Below, one piece after another: positions 13,881-25,794 of a DNA stretch of 64,000 nt (the stretch's first letter is position 1; each line of letters begins with the position of its first letter). Under the pieces are notes generated by a model. It worked only from the letters and a program-made list of their open reading frames with translations, searched no databases and had not been told where the DNA came from. Position numbers and translations under genes: made by a program. This DNA is from Lamellibrachia columna (lineage: Eukaryota; Annelida; Polychaeta; Sabellida; Siboglinidae): NCBI GenBank assembly GCA_963662155.1, contig OY759269.1, positions 877,501-941,500 on the forward strand, read 5' to 3'.

Positions 13881-14811
13881 TGGTTCATTCTTGTCAGATA
13901 TTTGTCAGTTCAGTTTTTATATACATTGGCACTACTGGTATTTAAACAGTCAGTTAATAATATGTGAGAATGAATATTTATAAAAAAAATTCTTAATAAT
14001 GATACATAAGAAATAATTTCCTGGTCTCTAATATTGTCAAATCACATTCTTTTTGACATTTTTAAAATTAAGGGCTATGAGAATTTTCTGGATTCTTTTG
14101 TAAAATAGATATTTTGTTCTCATCCTGTCTTAAGGATTTAACCAGGCTACCGCCCACTAAACTAACTAATGCTGCTTTGTGTCCTCTGGTTCAGTTGCCT
14201 TCTTTAAGTTTGAAGAAAATAGTTCTATCAGTATCTTTATAACCATTAAGTATTTCGTCTGATCACTCTTAATCTCCCGTACCTACAAACTGGCAAATAT
14301 CTGCAGTATTGTCAAATGAACTGGATTAAAGTGCATGTTGACAATGACACACCATGACAACAATGTTCCTACATGGTGTCAGGGGTTATATGTGGACAGG
14401 CCAGTCATCCACATGCTTTATGAAAGGACCTGCTACTGCTGAAGGTGTGTCATTGCTGCCCACTGTAGCGTGACCAAGTCCATTCATGCTGGTATGTCTT
14501 GGCAGACTGCCTGTTAGCTTGAAGGGGTTAACAACTGGGTTTAGAGGTTGGCGACTAGTTTGGCAACGTATGTTTGACGTTTGTGGCACGATAGTTACAC
14601 TTTCTAACTGTCAGTGATGTATTCACAGACAATGTGAGCTCGTACTAGTCGTAGGTCTACATAAGCTCTGCCTGGATTCTCTCACTCACTACTAGCACCA
14701 AGGCTGGTGCAGTCACACCTATTTATGGCTGCAGCGTGTATAGACTCATTGGCCTTCTACTTGGTGGCACCATCCTAATTCCTCTCACTGGCACATTCTG
14801 AAACTCATACG
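13880..14811. other. Unique region 5' of the SEC14-like gene (presumed promoter and 5' UTR)
   Basis: This is single-copy DNA ending at the ATG. It contains the conserved block at 14523 and a weak TATA-like CTATTTATGG near 14727. No coding exon was recognised. Confidence 0.5.
14523..14543 (+). promoter_or_regulatory. 21-base block conserved upstream of both SEC14-like genes
   Basis: The core GGGGTTAACAACTGGGTTTA ends 269 bases before the ATG at 14812. The same 21 bases occur at 62837-62857, 191 bases before the paralogue ATG, and a shorter match lies at 53960-53975. It contains the palindrome GTTAAC. This could be a shared promoter or 5' UTR element retained after tandem duplication; its function is inferred from position only. 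Confidence 0.5.
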
Positions 14812-14862
14812 ATGCAGTCGAATATACAGAAGTCATTGAAACAGGAACGGATTATAGCAAAG
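14812..14862 (+). CDS. SEC14L: SEC14L coding exon 1 (residues 1-17)
   Basis: It starts MQSNIQKSLKQERIIAK and ends ATAGCAAAG before GTGAGT (phase 0). The paralogue at 63048 begins MPPKKQKSLTDEEIIAE with the same 51-base length, which supports this start. The donor is immediately followed by a 35-base minisatellite whose units copy the exon end and the donor. Confidence 0.85.
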
Positions 14863-17800
14863 GTGAGTGAGTTAGTGAACTGTGATATATAGTAGAGGTG
14901 AGTGAGTTAGTGAACTGTGATATATGGCAGAGGTGAGTGAGTTAGTGAACTGTGATATATGGCAGAGGTGAGTGAGTTAGTGAATTGTGATATATGGCAG
15001 AGCTGAGTAAGTTAGTGAACTGTGATATATAGCAGAGCTGAGTGAGTTAGTGAACTGTGATATATGGCAGAGCTGAGTAAGTTAGTGAATTGTGATTATA
15101 TGGCAGAGCTGAGTAAGTTAGTGAATTATGATATATGGCAGAGCTGAGTGAGTTAGTGAACTGTGATATATAGCAGAGGTGAGTGAGTTAGTGAACTGTG
15201 ATATATGGCAGAGCTGAGTAAGTTAGTGAATTGTGATATATGGCAGAGCTGAGTGAGTTAGTGAACTGTGATATATGGCAGAGCTGAGTGAGTTAGTGAA
15301 CTGTGATATATAGCAGAGGTGAGTGAGTTAGTGAATTGTGATATATGGCAGAGCTGAGTGAGTTAGTGAACTGTGATATATAGCAGAGGTGAGTGAGTTA
15401 GTATAGTGAACTGCGATATATGGCAGAGCTGAATGAGTTAATGAACTGTGATATATAGCAGAGGTGAGTGAGTTAGTGAACTGTGATATATGGCAGAGCT
15501 GAGTGAGTTAATGAATTGTAATATATGGCAGAGCTGAGTGAGTTAGTGAACTGCAATATATAGCAGAGGTGAATGAGTTAGTGAACTGTGATATATAGCA
15601 GAGGTGAGTGAGTGAGTTAGTATAGTGAACTGCGATATATGGCAGAGGTGAATGAGTTAATGAACTGTGATATATAGCAGAGGTGAGTGAGTTAGTGAAC
15701 TGTGATATATGGCAGAGTTGAGTGAGTTAATGAACTGTGATATATAGCAGAGGTGAGTGAGTTAATGAACTGTGATATATAGCAGAGCTGAGTGAGTTAA
15801 TGAATTGTGATATATGGCAGAGCTGAGTGAGTTAGTGAACTGCAATATATAGCAGAGGTGAATGAGTTAGTGAACTGTGATATATAGCAGAGGTGAGTGA
15901 GTTAGTATAGTGAACTGCGATATATGGCAGAGTTGAGTGAGTTAATGAACTGTGATATATAGCAGAGGTGAGTGAGTTAGTGAACTGTGATATATGGCAG
16001 AATTGAGTGAGTTAGTGAACTGTGATATATAGCAGAGCTGAGTGAGTTAATGAATTGTGATATATGGCAGAGCTGAGTGAGTTAGTGAACTGCAATATAT
16101 AGCAGAGGTGAATGAGTTAGTGAACTGTGATATATAGCAGAGGTGAGTGAGTTAGTGAACTGTGATATATGGCAGAGGTGAGTGAGTTAGTGAACTGTGA
16201 TATATGGCAGAGCTGAGTGAGTTAGTGAACTGTGATATATGGCAGAGCTGAGTGAGTTAGTGAACTGTGATATATAGCAGAGGTGAGTGAGTTAGTATAG
16301 TGAACTGCGATATATGGCAGAGCTGAGTGAGTTAGTGAACTGCAATATATAGCAGAGGTGAGTGAGTTAGTGAACTGTGATATAATGGCAGAGCTGAATG
16401 AGTTAGTGAACTGTGATATATGTGAAGTCAGCACAAAACAAATATGGCAGTGCAGTCCTTAAAGTTAGTGAACTGTGATATATAGCAGAGCTGAGTGAGT
16501 TAGTGAACTGCAATATATAGCAGAGGTGAATGAGTTAGTGAACTGTGATATATAGCAATGGTGAGTGAGTTAGTGAACTGTGATATATGGCAGAGGTGAG
16601 TGAGTTAGTGAACTGTGATATATGGCAGAGCTGAGTGAGTTAGTGAACTGTGATATATGGCAGAGCTGAGTGAGTTAGTGAACTGTGATATATAGCAGAG
16701 GTGAGTGAGTTAGTATAGTGAACTGCGATATATGGCAGAGCTGAGTGAGTTAGTGAACTGCAATATATAGCAGAGGTGAGTGAGTTAGTGAACTGTGATA
16801 TAATGGCAGAGCTGAGTGAGTTAGTGAACTGTGATATATGTGAAGTCAGCACAAAACAAATATGGCAGTGCAGTCCTTAAATAGCCCCGTCTGTGTTGAC
16901 AGTGGTTGTGTGTGTAAATTTAATCATAGGAACATGCTAAATATGTTATAACATATTGACAGGGTGCTTTCCAACTCCAGAGTTATAACATATTGACATG
17001 GCACTGTCCAACCGCAGAATTATAACATATTGACAGGGTGCTGTAAAACTCCAAGAGTTATAACATTTTGACAGGGTGCTGTCCAACTGCAGAGTTGTAA
17101 CATATTGACAGGTTGCTTTCCAACTCCAGAGTTACAACGTATTGACAGGGTGCAGTCCAACTGCAGAATTATAACATATTGACAGGGTGCTGTCCAACTT
17201 CAGGGTTATAACATATTGATTGGTGCTGTCCAACTCTAGGGTTATAACATATTGACTGTGCTGTCCAACACCAGAATTACAACATATCGACAGGGTGCTG
17301 TCCAACTCCAGTTATAAAATATATTGACAACATGTTGTTCAACTCCAGAGTTCTAACATATTGATAGGGTGCTGTCCTAATCCAGAGTTATAGCATAATG
17401 ACAGCGTGCTGTCAAATGCCAGAGTTATAACATATTGCTATACAATCTGATTAGTCTAAGTCTCACTAGAGACATGCAATTAATTCGACTGAAAGTTCGG
17501 TCCTGGAAATCCTTCAATCAACCAGCCAATTCAGTGGCTTTTCTAAGAATATCTGTTGTAGGACTCTGTCTCCATATGTTACGGTGCTCATATGTTACGG
17601 TGCTCATATGTTACTGTGCTCATATGTTACAGTGCTCATATGTTACGGTGCTCATATGATCAGAGCTAGCACTGGTACTTTGAGTAAGTCAACCAGGGTG
17701 TTTTTTACATTGCCCGCCAATCCATTTCATTTACCCCCCAGTCAGATTAACTTGCCCCCCAATCCATCCCTGTCATGCCTTATCAGGCCATTTTACTGGA

Positions 17801-20800
17801 ATTTGAAATGGTGCCAATGTCGTGAAATGGCACTTTCAAAGTGCCCTTTCATGGACATTGCCCCCCAGTGGTTGCCCTGCTATCAACTGTCTTGTAGTTG
17901 TCTTGTCGTTATCTTGTCATTGTCTTGTAGTTGTACTTTGTACAGTGCATTATATACCTCAATCACCTCATTGTGCCTCATTCGTGTCTCTACTATAAAT
18001 AAATGTCTTATAAATGATAATAATTTATATCTATGTATCATGTAGGTTTACTTCATCAGTCATTCAGTCATTCTGTAACTCATCTTGTTGTAGTTGCGAG
18101 AACGAGTAAGTGACATCCTGCAGCCTCATCATGACGACTACTTCCTTCTGTCCTGGCTCCGGGGTAAGCTCTAGTTTTCAATTATCTTATGATGTGGCTC
18201 AAAGGTAAGCTCTAGTTTTTTTTATCTTCTGTTGTGGCTCTGGGGTAAGCTCTAGCTTTCAGTTATCTTCTGTCCTGGCTCTGGGGTAAGCAGTGGTTCT
18301 CAGTTATCTTCTGTTGTTGCTCCAAGGTAAGCTCTAGTTATCAGTTATCTTCTGTTGTGGCTCTAATGTAATCTCTAGCTCTCAGTAATCTTCTGTCAAG
18401 GTAAGCTCTAGTTTTCAGTTATATAGTGGCTCCAAGGTAAGCTGTAGCATTCAGTTGTCTTCTGCTGTGGCTGTGGGGTAAGCTGTAGCTCTCAGTTATC
18501 TTCTGTTGTGGCGCCAAGGTAAGGTCTACCTCTCAGTTATCTTCTGTTGTGGCGCCAAGGTAAGGTCTACCTCTCAGTTATCGTCTGTCATGGCTCCAAG
18601 GTAAGGTCTATCTCTCAGTTATCGTCTGTCATGGCTCCAAGGTAAGCTCTAGCTCTCAGTTATCGTCTGTCATGGCTCCGAGTTAAGCTCACCATTATTT
18701 ATTTGTCAGTTGTAAACGTTCATTTCATGCCAATTCACCAATTGACATGCAAGTCTGTACCTCAGAGTTAAAAGCTGCCACTGGCAAATGTTATTAATCT
18801 GGAATATTAAGTACTACGTAATCTACAATATGTGAAGAAATTGTTAATTTATCTTAAACACTTCTACTGAAACTAATCAATTGAAGACAAGCATATAATA
18901 TCCGCCCCAGCTACCTTAAACACTATTGTAATAATCCATACAAAAACTTAAAAAAACTGGCGTTGATTAACCCTTTCCCCCTTCATCTCTCTTCTCTTTT
19001 TTACTCGTCCTGTGTTTGACATGACAGTAAAACATTAAAAAAAAAATTCCCCTCCAATGTTAGACATGACTGTAAAAATCCGTAAACCTAAAAGTAAAAA
19101 AACTGGCCCAACGAAGTAAAATCATATTAAGATACTGAGTCAATAATTTCACTGATTTTGGGGGTACTGTTAATTTTTAGTCTACAAAAAATGGCTGCTT
19201 ATGTTATGTAACTAAAGTATCAAGGTATCCTTATGTTATGTAGCTAAAGTATCAAGGTATCCTTATGTTATGTAGCTAAAGTATCAAGGTATCCTTGCAT
19301 GGCAACAGTTTTGGAATTGCATAATTAATAAACTTGTGGTTGACAAATTAATCAGTTACTTGCGTTATGGTACTAGAATTACAAATTGTTTGTTATTTAT
19401 TAATTTAGCTAAAACACTTCTTCATGATAACCACACTGCAGGAACATCTTAGCAACCCTCGCAAGCTGCCATACAACATCATGCACAAAGCTAGTTGAAG
19501 CTTCAGCATGAATATGGAGGACAGCTGGTGGGACGCGACAGCCAATGAAGTGCAAGCACTTTCTGATTGAGGTGACACCAGAGGACTCTTTCAGTCGCGG
19601 ACAAGTATTTACTGGCCGCACCACCTACAAGCAGCCCGATGCTGACTGCTGATTTAAATACTGTGTTGACCAGCAAACCAGATACCCTGAGCTGCTGGAA
19701 GGACTACTTGCGACGCTGCTAAACCGACCCTCTGAAATCAGTGACCAAATCCTAGAGTCAATCCAACACTGTCCCATCCGAGATTAGTCGGCAAATGAGA
19801 GATCGAACAAGCAATAGCATCCACTGCAAATAATAAGGCAGCTGGATTAGACGGGATCCCGGCTGAGGTGTACAAACACAGGGTGTACAAACGTGGGGGT
19901 GTACAAACACGGGGGTGTACAAACACGGGGTGTACAAACGTGGGGGTGTACAAACGTGGAGGTGTACAAACACGGGGGTGATGCCCTCGTTGCCAATCTG
20001 CTCGACAGATACAGACGCTACTGGGAGTCTAGCGGACTACCACAGGACTGCGCTGATTGTGAACATCTATAAATGTAAAGGAGATTGGCAAGACTGCTCA
20101 ACTATCACAGAATCTCGCTACTGGCCATTGCAAACAAAATCTTAGCAAAAATTCTGCTCCAGCGACTGCTGGTCGTTGCAAATGATGTCCTTCCAGAAGC
20201 ACAGAGCGCATTTCATTCATCACTCAGCATGATTGACGTGATCTTCACCAGGATCGACATGATCTTCACCTTACAACAGCTGCACGACAAGGCAGCCGAA
20301 CAGAACAAACCGCTTTACATCGCATTCATTGATTTTTCAAAAGCATTCAACTCGATCAGTTGCCCTTGTCTCTGGCGACGTCTCTCGAAATTTAGCTGCC
20401 CTGACAAGTTCATGTTGATGCTGCAGGCATTTCACGAGGGCATGCAAGCACAGGTGATAATTGACGGTGAGATGATCGATGCATTTCTTGTCGCAAATGG
20501 AGTTAAACAAGACTGCTCGACAGCTAGCACCGACACTGTTTACTCTCTTCTTGGCTGCAATGCTCAAAGTTTCAAATTGTGACACCACCGAAGACATTTA
20601 CATAACATGCTCCGAAGTAAGGCTTTTCAATGTGTCCCGCCTCAAAGCGAAGACAAAGGTATGACAACTGTGCGTTCGGGACCTTCTATACGCTGACGAT
20701 ACAGGCTTTGTATCCCATTCTGATGTTGATCTGCAAATGATACTTGACAGGTTTGCCGCCGATTCTGCATCTTTTCGACTTTCAATGTACGAAAACTGAG

Positions 20801-23800
20801 GTCTTGCATCAACCCACTCCCAAGACATGGTACACAGCATCGACGATCTTGCTCAATGGTACACCACTTAACGTCGCTACCACCTTCAGCTTTGAAAAAA
20901 TCATGATTTTAAAAAAATCTTATTTTTTTTATTTAAATCAGATTTTTGTATTAGATTTTTTTTTAATCTGGTATATAGACATTTATATAGATGTTTATAT
21001 TTATAAACTCTTTCAAACATTCTATTCAAATCGATTTGGATACTTGTCTTAACAGAGGGTTTTTGCTTATATAAAGACATTAGACAATGTCCACAATGCC
21101 TCACCCCCTGTAGTTGCATAATCTGTCTTGGAAAGGAAAGCATGCTGTGTGTCTGTGGCTGTAGCAGTGCTAATTATTGTTTGCTGAGAGGGTGGATTAG
21201 CACCTGTCCAGGGCTCTGTGTATTCTAAGGGTCTCCAACCAGACTGCAAATTGGTACAGTATTAAAAAATTGTGGCCCAGACTGTCTCACTTGAGCCAAC
21301 ATACTGAATTAGTAACAACTAGCACAAGCTCTGAGTGGACTTTAACTCAGGGCTTCTGACTTGAAAAGATACTTCCTCTTGAAGACAAGTTTGTGTGGCT
21401 TCACTGCATTCAGAAAGGGATTATCAAACATACACAATGTCAAAATATTTGACTATCATGCTATCTGATGACAATACAACTACACAAGTGTGTGCACATT
21501 GTGCTTTTGTATTAAAAAACATACAAAACTTTGTTGATCTCGATGCTTGTAAACAATTATTTGTGTTCAATTCATATAAATGAGCAATTAAAAAAATCGG
21601 AAGTAAAAAAATCATAAATCAATTATTTTTTTGGAGTGAGTTAAATCATGATTTAAATCAAATGATTTAAATCAAACAATCCTAACCACCTTTAAATATC
21701 TTGGGAGCTCCGTCACAAACGACTGCAGCCTCGACAAAGAACTGTTGGCTTGAATTCAGTCAGCCTCTGTCGCGTTTGGAACAAACACAACATCAAGCTT
21801 GTAACAAAATGCAAGGTCTACCGTGCTATCATCCTATCATGTCTTCTGTACAGTTCAGAGACATACACAGGTACACCTACGCCACTTACGAGCCATCCTC
21901 GGAATCAGGTGGTCAGACCGGGTGACCAACAATGAAGGAATGCAACTTGTTGATATGCCGACCATCGAGGCAATGCTTCTAAACCGACAACTTACCTGAA
22001 CTGGCCACATTGTACAACTTACCTGGACTGGCCACGTTGTACAGATGAATGACGACTGACTGCCTAAGGCAGGCAAAGCGAAATGTTGGAAGACCACACT
22101 TACTCTACATTGATTGCACAAAGCAACACCTCCACGCTGCTGATATCAACAAGAGGCGCTGGCGCATGATCACAGTGCGGCCGTCCAAAAAGGAGCCGCA
22201 AAAAGTGAAACCAAAAGAGCAACCGATGCCAACAGCGCCGCCATGAATGTGCGCTCGTGCTTGCAAATTAAACAAATCAGCAGCCATTAAACGATTTGCG
22301 ATGTTAATGTTCATACTCGAAACCGAGAAGACTGTCGATAAGCTAAAACATTTATTTCATAGAAAAAATGGGTGCTTTTAAATGTTAAAGCTTTATTGAA
22401 AAAATCATCAGAGGTCCACACAAATCTACTGGGTAAATTACCACCAAATTAAGGTCCAGGGTTGGCAAGTTTCTGACGAGATGGTAAATACCACAGTAAA
22501 TACCATGGTATTTACTGCCTCATCAGAAATACCTTTCTGATATCAAAATGTCAGAAACTCTGTTTTTGAGACATTTTCTTTTAAAAAATTATCACATATA
22601 ATTTTGTTTAATGTGTAGATAATATATTAAAGGTGCTTAATCTATTAAATTTTTGCCAGTCTCATTTCAAATAAATTTTATGAAAAATCAAACCTGCCTA
22701 GTATCCACTGCAACATGCTGGCTCATTTGTGCAACTTTTGTTTATGATATATATTTTTTTACAATTTTAGTCAATGTTAGGTTTTTGATCCATGAACTTT
22801 AGGATATTGGCTATCACAAAAACTATACATTTGATAATATAAATAAATTTTTAGTCTTTGTCCACTTCATCGTGAAACGGCCCCTGGGGGATATATATCA
22901 AAGTAATTTCTGCACTTGTGTTAATGTTAACTAAACTTTAGCTTCTACAGATTTCAGTCACAATAACTTAAAAATTAAAATTGACCTTAACTGTCACATT
23001 TGTTTGAAGATCTGTGTTTCAAGCTTGCAGCTGGAACACTGACACCAAAATGCAAATAAAAAATTTTAGATCAGGAAAACTAATTATAAATTGTTGATGT
23101 ATTGAATTTGAAAGATCATTTTGCTTAATTTAATTTGAAAGATTAATTTGACAAAAGTGCTCAACAATATATCTATAGCCTATGAATTCTGTTAATTATA
23201 GATGTTTATCTAGTTTAATATTTCCTGTTATTTCAGCACGCAACTTTGACTTGGACAAGTCGGAGGACATGCTGCGCAATGTGAGTGTGTGATACAGATA
23301 CCTCTTACTGACTCTAGATAACAGTCACATTACTCATGTAGTCATGTCACCAAGTTACTGACTCTAGATAACAGTTATGTTACTCATGTAGTCATGTCCT
23401 GATTCACTAAGTTACTGACTCTACATAACAGTTATGTAGTCATGGCCTGAACCACTGAGCTACTGACTCTAGATAACAGTTATGTCCTGACTCACTAAGT
23501 TACTGACTCTACATAACAGTCATGTAGTCATGTCCAGAATCACTGAGCTACTGACTCTAGATAACAATTATGTCCTGATTCATCAAGTTTCTGAGACTCT
23601 ACATGACAATCTTGTAGTCATGTCCTGACTCGCTCAGCCGAGAACAATATCTGTACTGATATCAGCGGAGAACAATATCTGTACTGATATCAGCCGAGAA
23701 CAACATCTGTTCTGCATCAACCTGGAATTAATTGCTATTTTACTAACTGCTCAGTTACATGGGTTGACAGCAACATAGAAACTCTATTAATATGTGCACA

Positions 23801-25729
23801 CTGTAGCCGCATAGCAATGTAGCTGTAACAGCATAGCTATGTAGCTGTAACAGCATAGCTATGTAGCTGTAACAGCATAGCTATGTAGCTATAGCCGTGT
23901 AGCCATGTAGCTGTAGTCGTGTAGCCATGTAGCTGTATCCATGTTGGTATAGCCATGTAGCTATAGCCATGTAACAGTTTAATTGGTGAGCCTGTGTATG
24001 AGAGACGTCTGAAGTGTTCTCATCGCCACAGACAGCGTTTGTGAGACAAACGCACGCAGTACAATTAATTGCACAACCACAAATAGGGGGATTTTTTATA
24101 ATTGTAACCATTTGGAGGTTTCTTGTGATTTATCTCTACAAGATTATTATTGTGGTAGAAATCTCCATGTCAATGACCACCTGTGGATGGGATCTGACTG
24201 TGGCTTGGCGTGAGTCACACCATGAGTCACAGCGTGAGTCGCACCATGCCATAATCAGATCAGCGAAATCGAATGTAATGTTGGAAGTTGCTAATTTGTA
24301 TTAACTTGAGTCAGTAGATGGTGCCACCTAAACTATTCTACTTTGTGAAGATATTGATATATTATTTATGTATTTTTACTTCTGAATTCCTGTATATTTC
24401 CTATGAATGTTGGACTAAAAGTTAATGAGCTCACTCAGAGATGTACAAATGAATGAAAGAACAAAGGGAAGACAGACTGAATAATGGTTGTCAGCCAGGG
24501 CTGGGTCCAATTATGTAATTGTAATTGTAATTGATTACAGCAAAATGCTGTAATTGTAATTGACTTCGGTTTTGAAATTCTGCTGTAATTGTAATTGAAA
24601 TATGTTGTGTAATTTCATCAATTACAATCAATTACAGTATTTTTTTCTATAACAAACTACCAGAAAAAAATACAAAAATATAAATACTCTCACACAAATT
24701 GAAAATCAAGATCTTAATTATAACACCTGCAGGACCTGCTCATATAATCAAAGGAATATTCATATATAACAAGTGCACCAACAGAATACCTTGATCTGGC
24801 CTTCCTAAGCAATGTTTAATTGCAATCTGCCAGCAGAGAGTTCACACCTGTCTTCCAAAGGGCTCCAAACATGCCAAAAGGCATCACCATTTTTCTTTGA
24901 TTCTGTAATCTTCTATCAGTGAAGGGCCAGGTGGTGGTTTCTGTTGATACACTACTTAGATCATGTAATTAACACTGCCCAAGTCAGTAAATAAGCTCAA
25001 CTGAGATTGAGCTACAGCCCACAGGTTTATTAGGTACAAATACTGACTGGGCTTGAAGCCAAGAGACTCATGGTAGGCAAACTAGCATACAACATCAAAA
25101 CACCACTGCCAAGTAAACAAATCTGGGTATAACACAGTAGTTGAAATGGGTGTACACCAAGGAGTATACACAAAACCCCTCGGGATGTATCTTGATGTAA
25201 ACATTGCTAATGTACTGGTATGAATTATTTGTGGTTAAATTTTATGAGTGGAATTGCTTTGAAATAGCTTAGTAGATTGGAGAGACTCATTAGGATTTCA
25301 AATGGTTGTGGCCTTTGTTTATAGTTGTAGTGTACTCCGTGTAATTAAACATTAATTAATGAACCAAGCAAACATTACATTGTATTTATAAGGAACAATA
25401 ATATTTTTCTAGCTAATTGTATATGAAATCATGAAGTCACGGTTAAAAAAAATGTACAAACATCATCAAGTTCATTATATTTGTACATAAATTAATTAAC
25501 AAATGGTTCTCCATAATACAAATGTAATTGTAATTGATATGGTGTAATTGTAATTGATTAAAACATTTAGAAGTGTAATTGTAATTGAATTGAACAATTG
25601 AAAGTAATTGTAATTGATTTGATTTTGTGTAATTGGACTCAGCCCTGTTGTCAGCACTGATGGAACTGTGTCAGCACTGATGGACCAATGTCAGCACTTA
25701 TGGACCAATGTCAGCACTTATGGACCAGT

Positions 25730-25794
<65 letters not shown>

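Larger units (their letters stand above)
19390..22250 (+). mobile_element. Decayed non-LTR retrotransposon (LINE) in intron 2
   Basis: Reading across stops and frameshifts one finds, in order, the pre-RT motif MNMEDSWWDATANEVQ (near 19508), NNKAAGLDGIPAEVYKH (near 19825-19876), RT motifs AFHSSLSMIDVIFT and KPLYIAFIDFSKAFN (20200-20355), VNGV-like ANGVKQD (20496), the catalytic DLLYADD (near 20681), and after an inserted element FKYLGSSVTNDCSLDKEL and AIILSCLLYSSET. Many stops and indels show it is dead. The upstream endonuclease region was not recognised. Confidence 0.88.

Noticed and set aside
22456..22475. CAGGGTTGGCAAGTTTCTG as the start of another hAT element
   Set aside because: No inverted partner or target duplication found.
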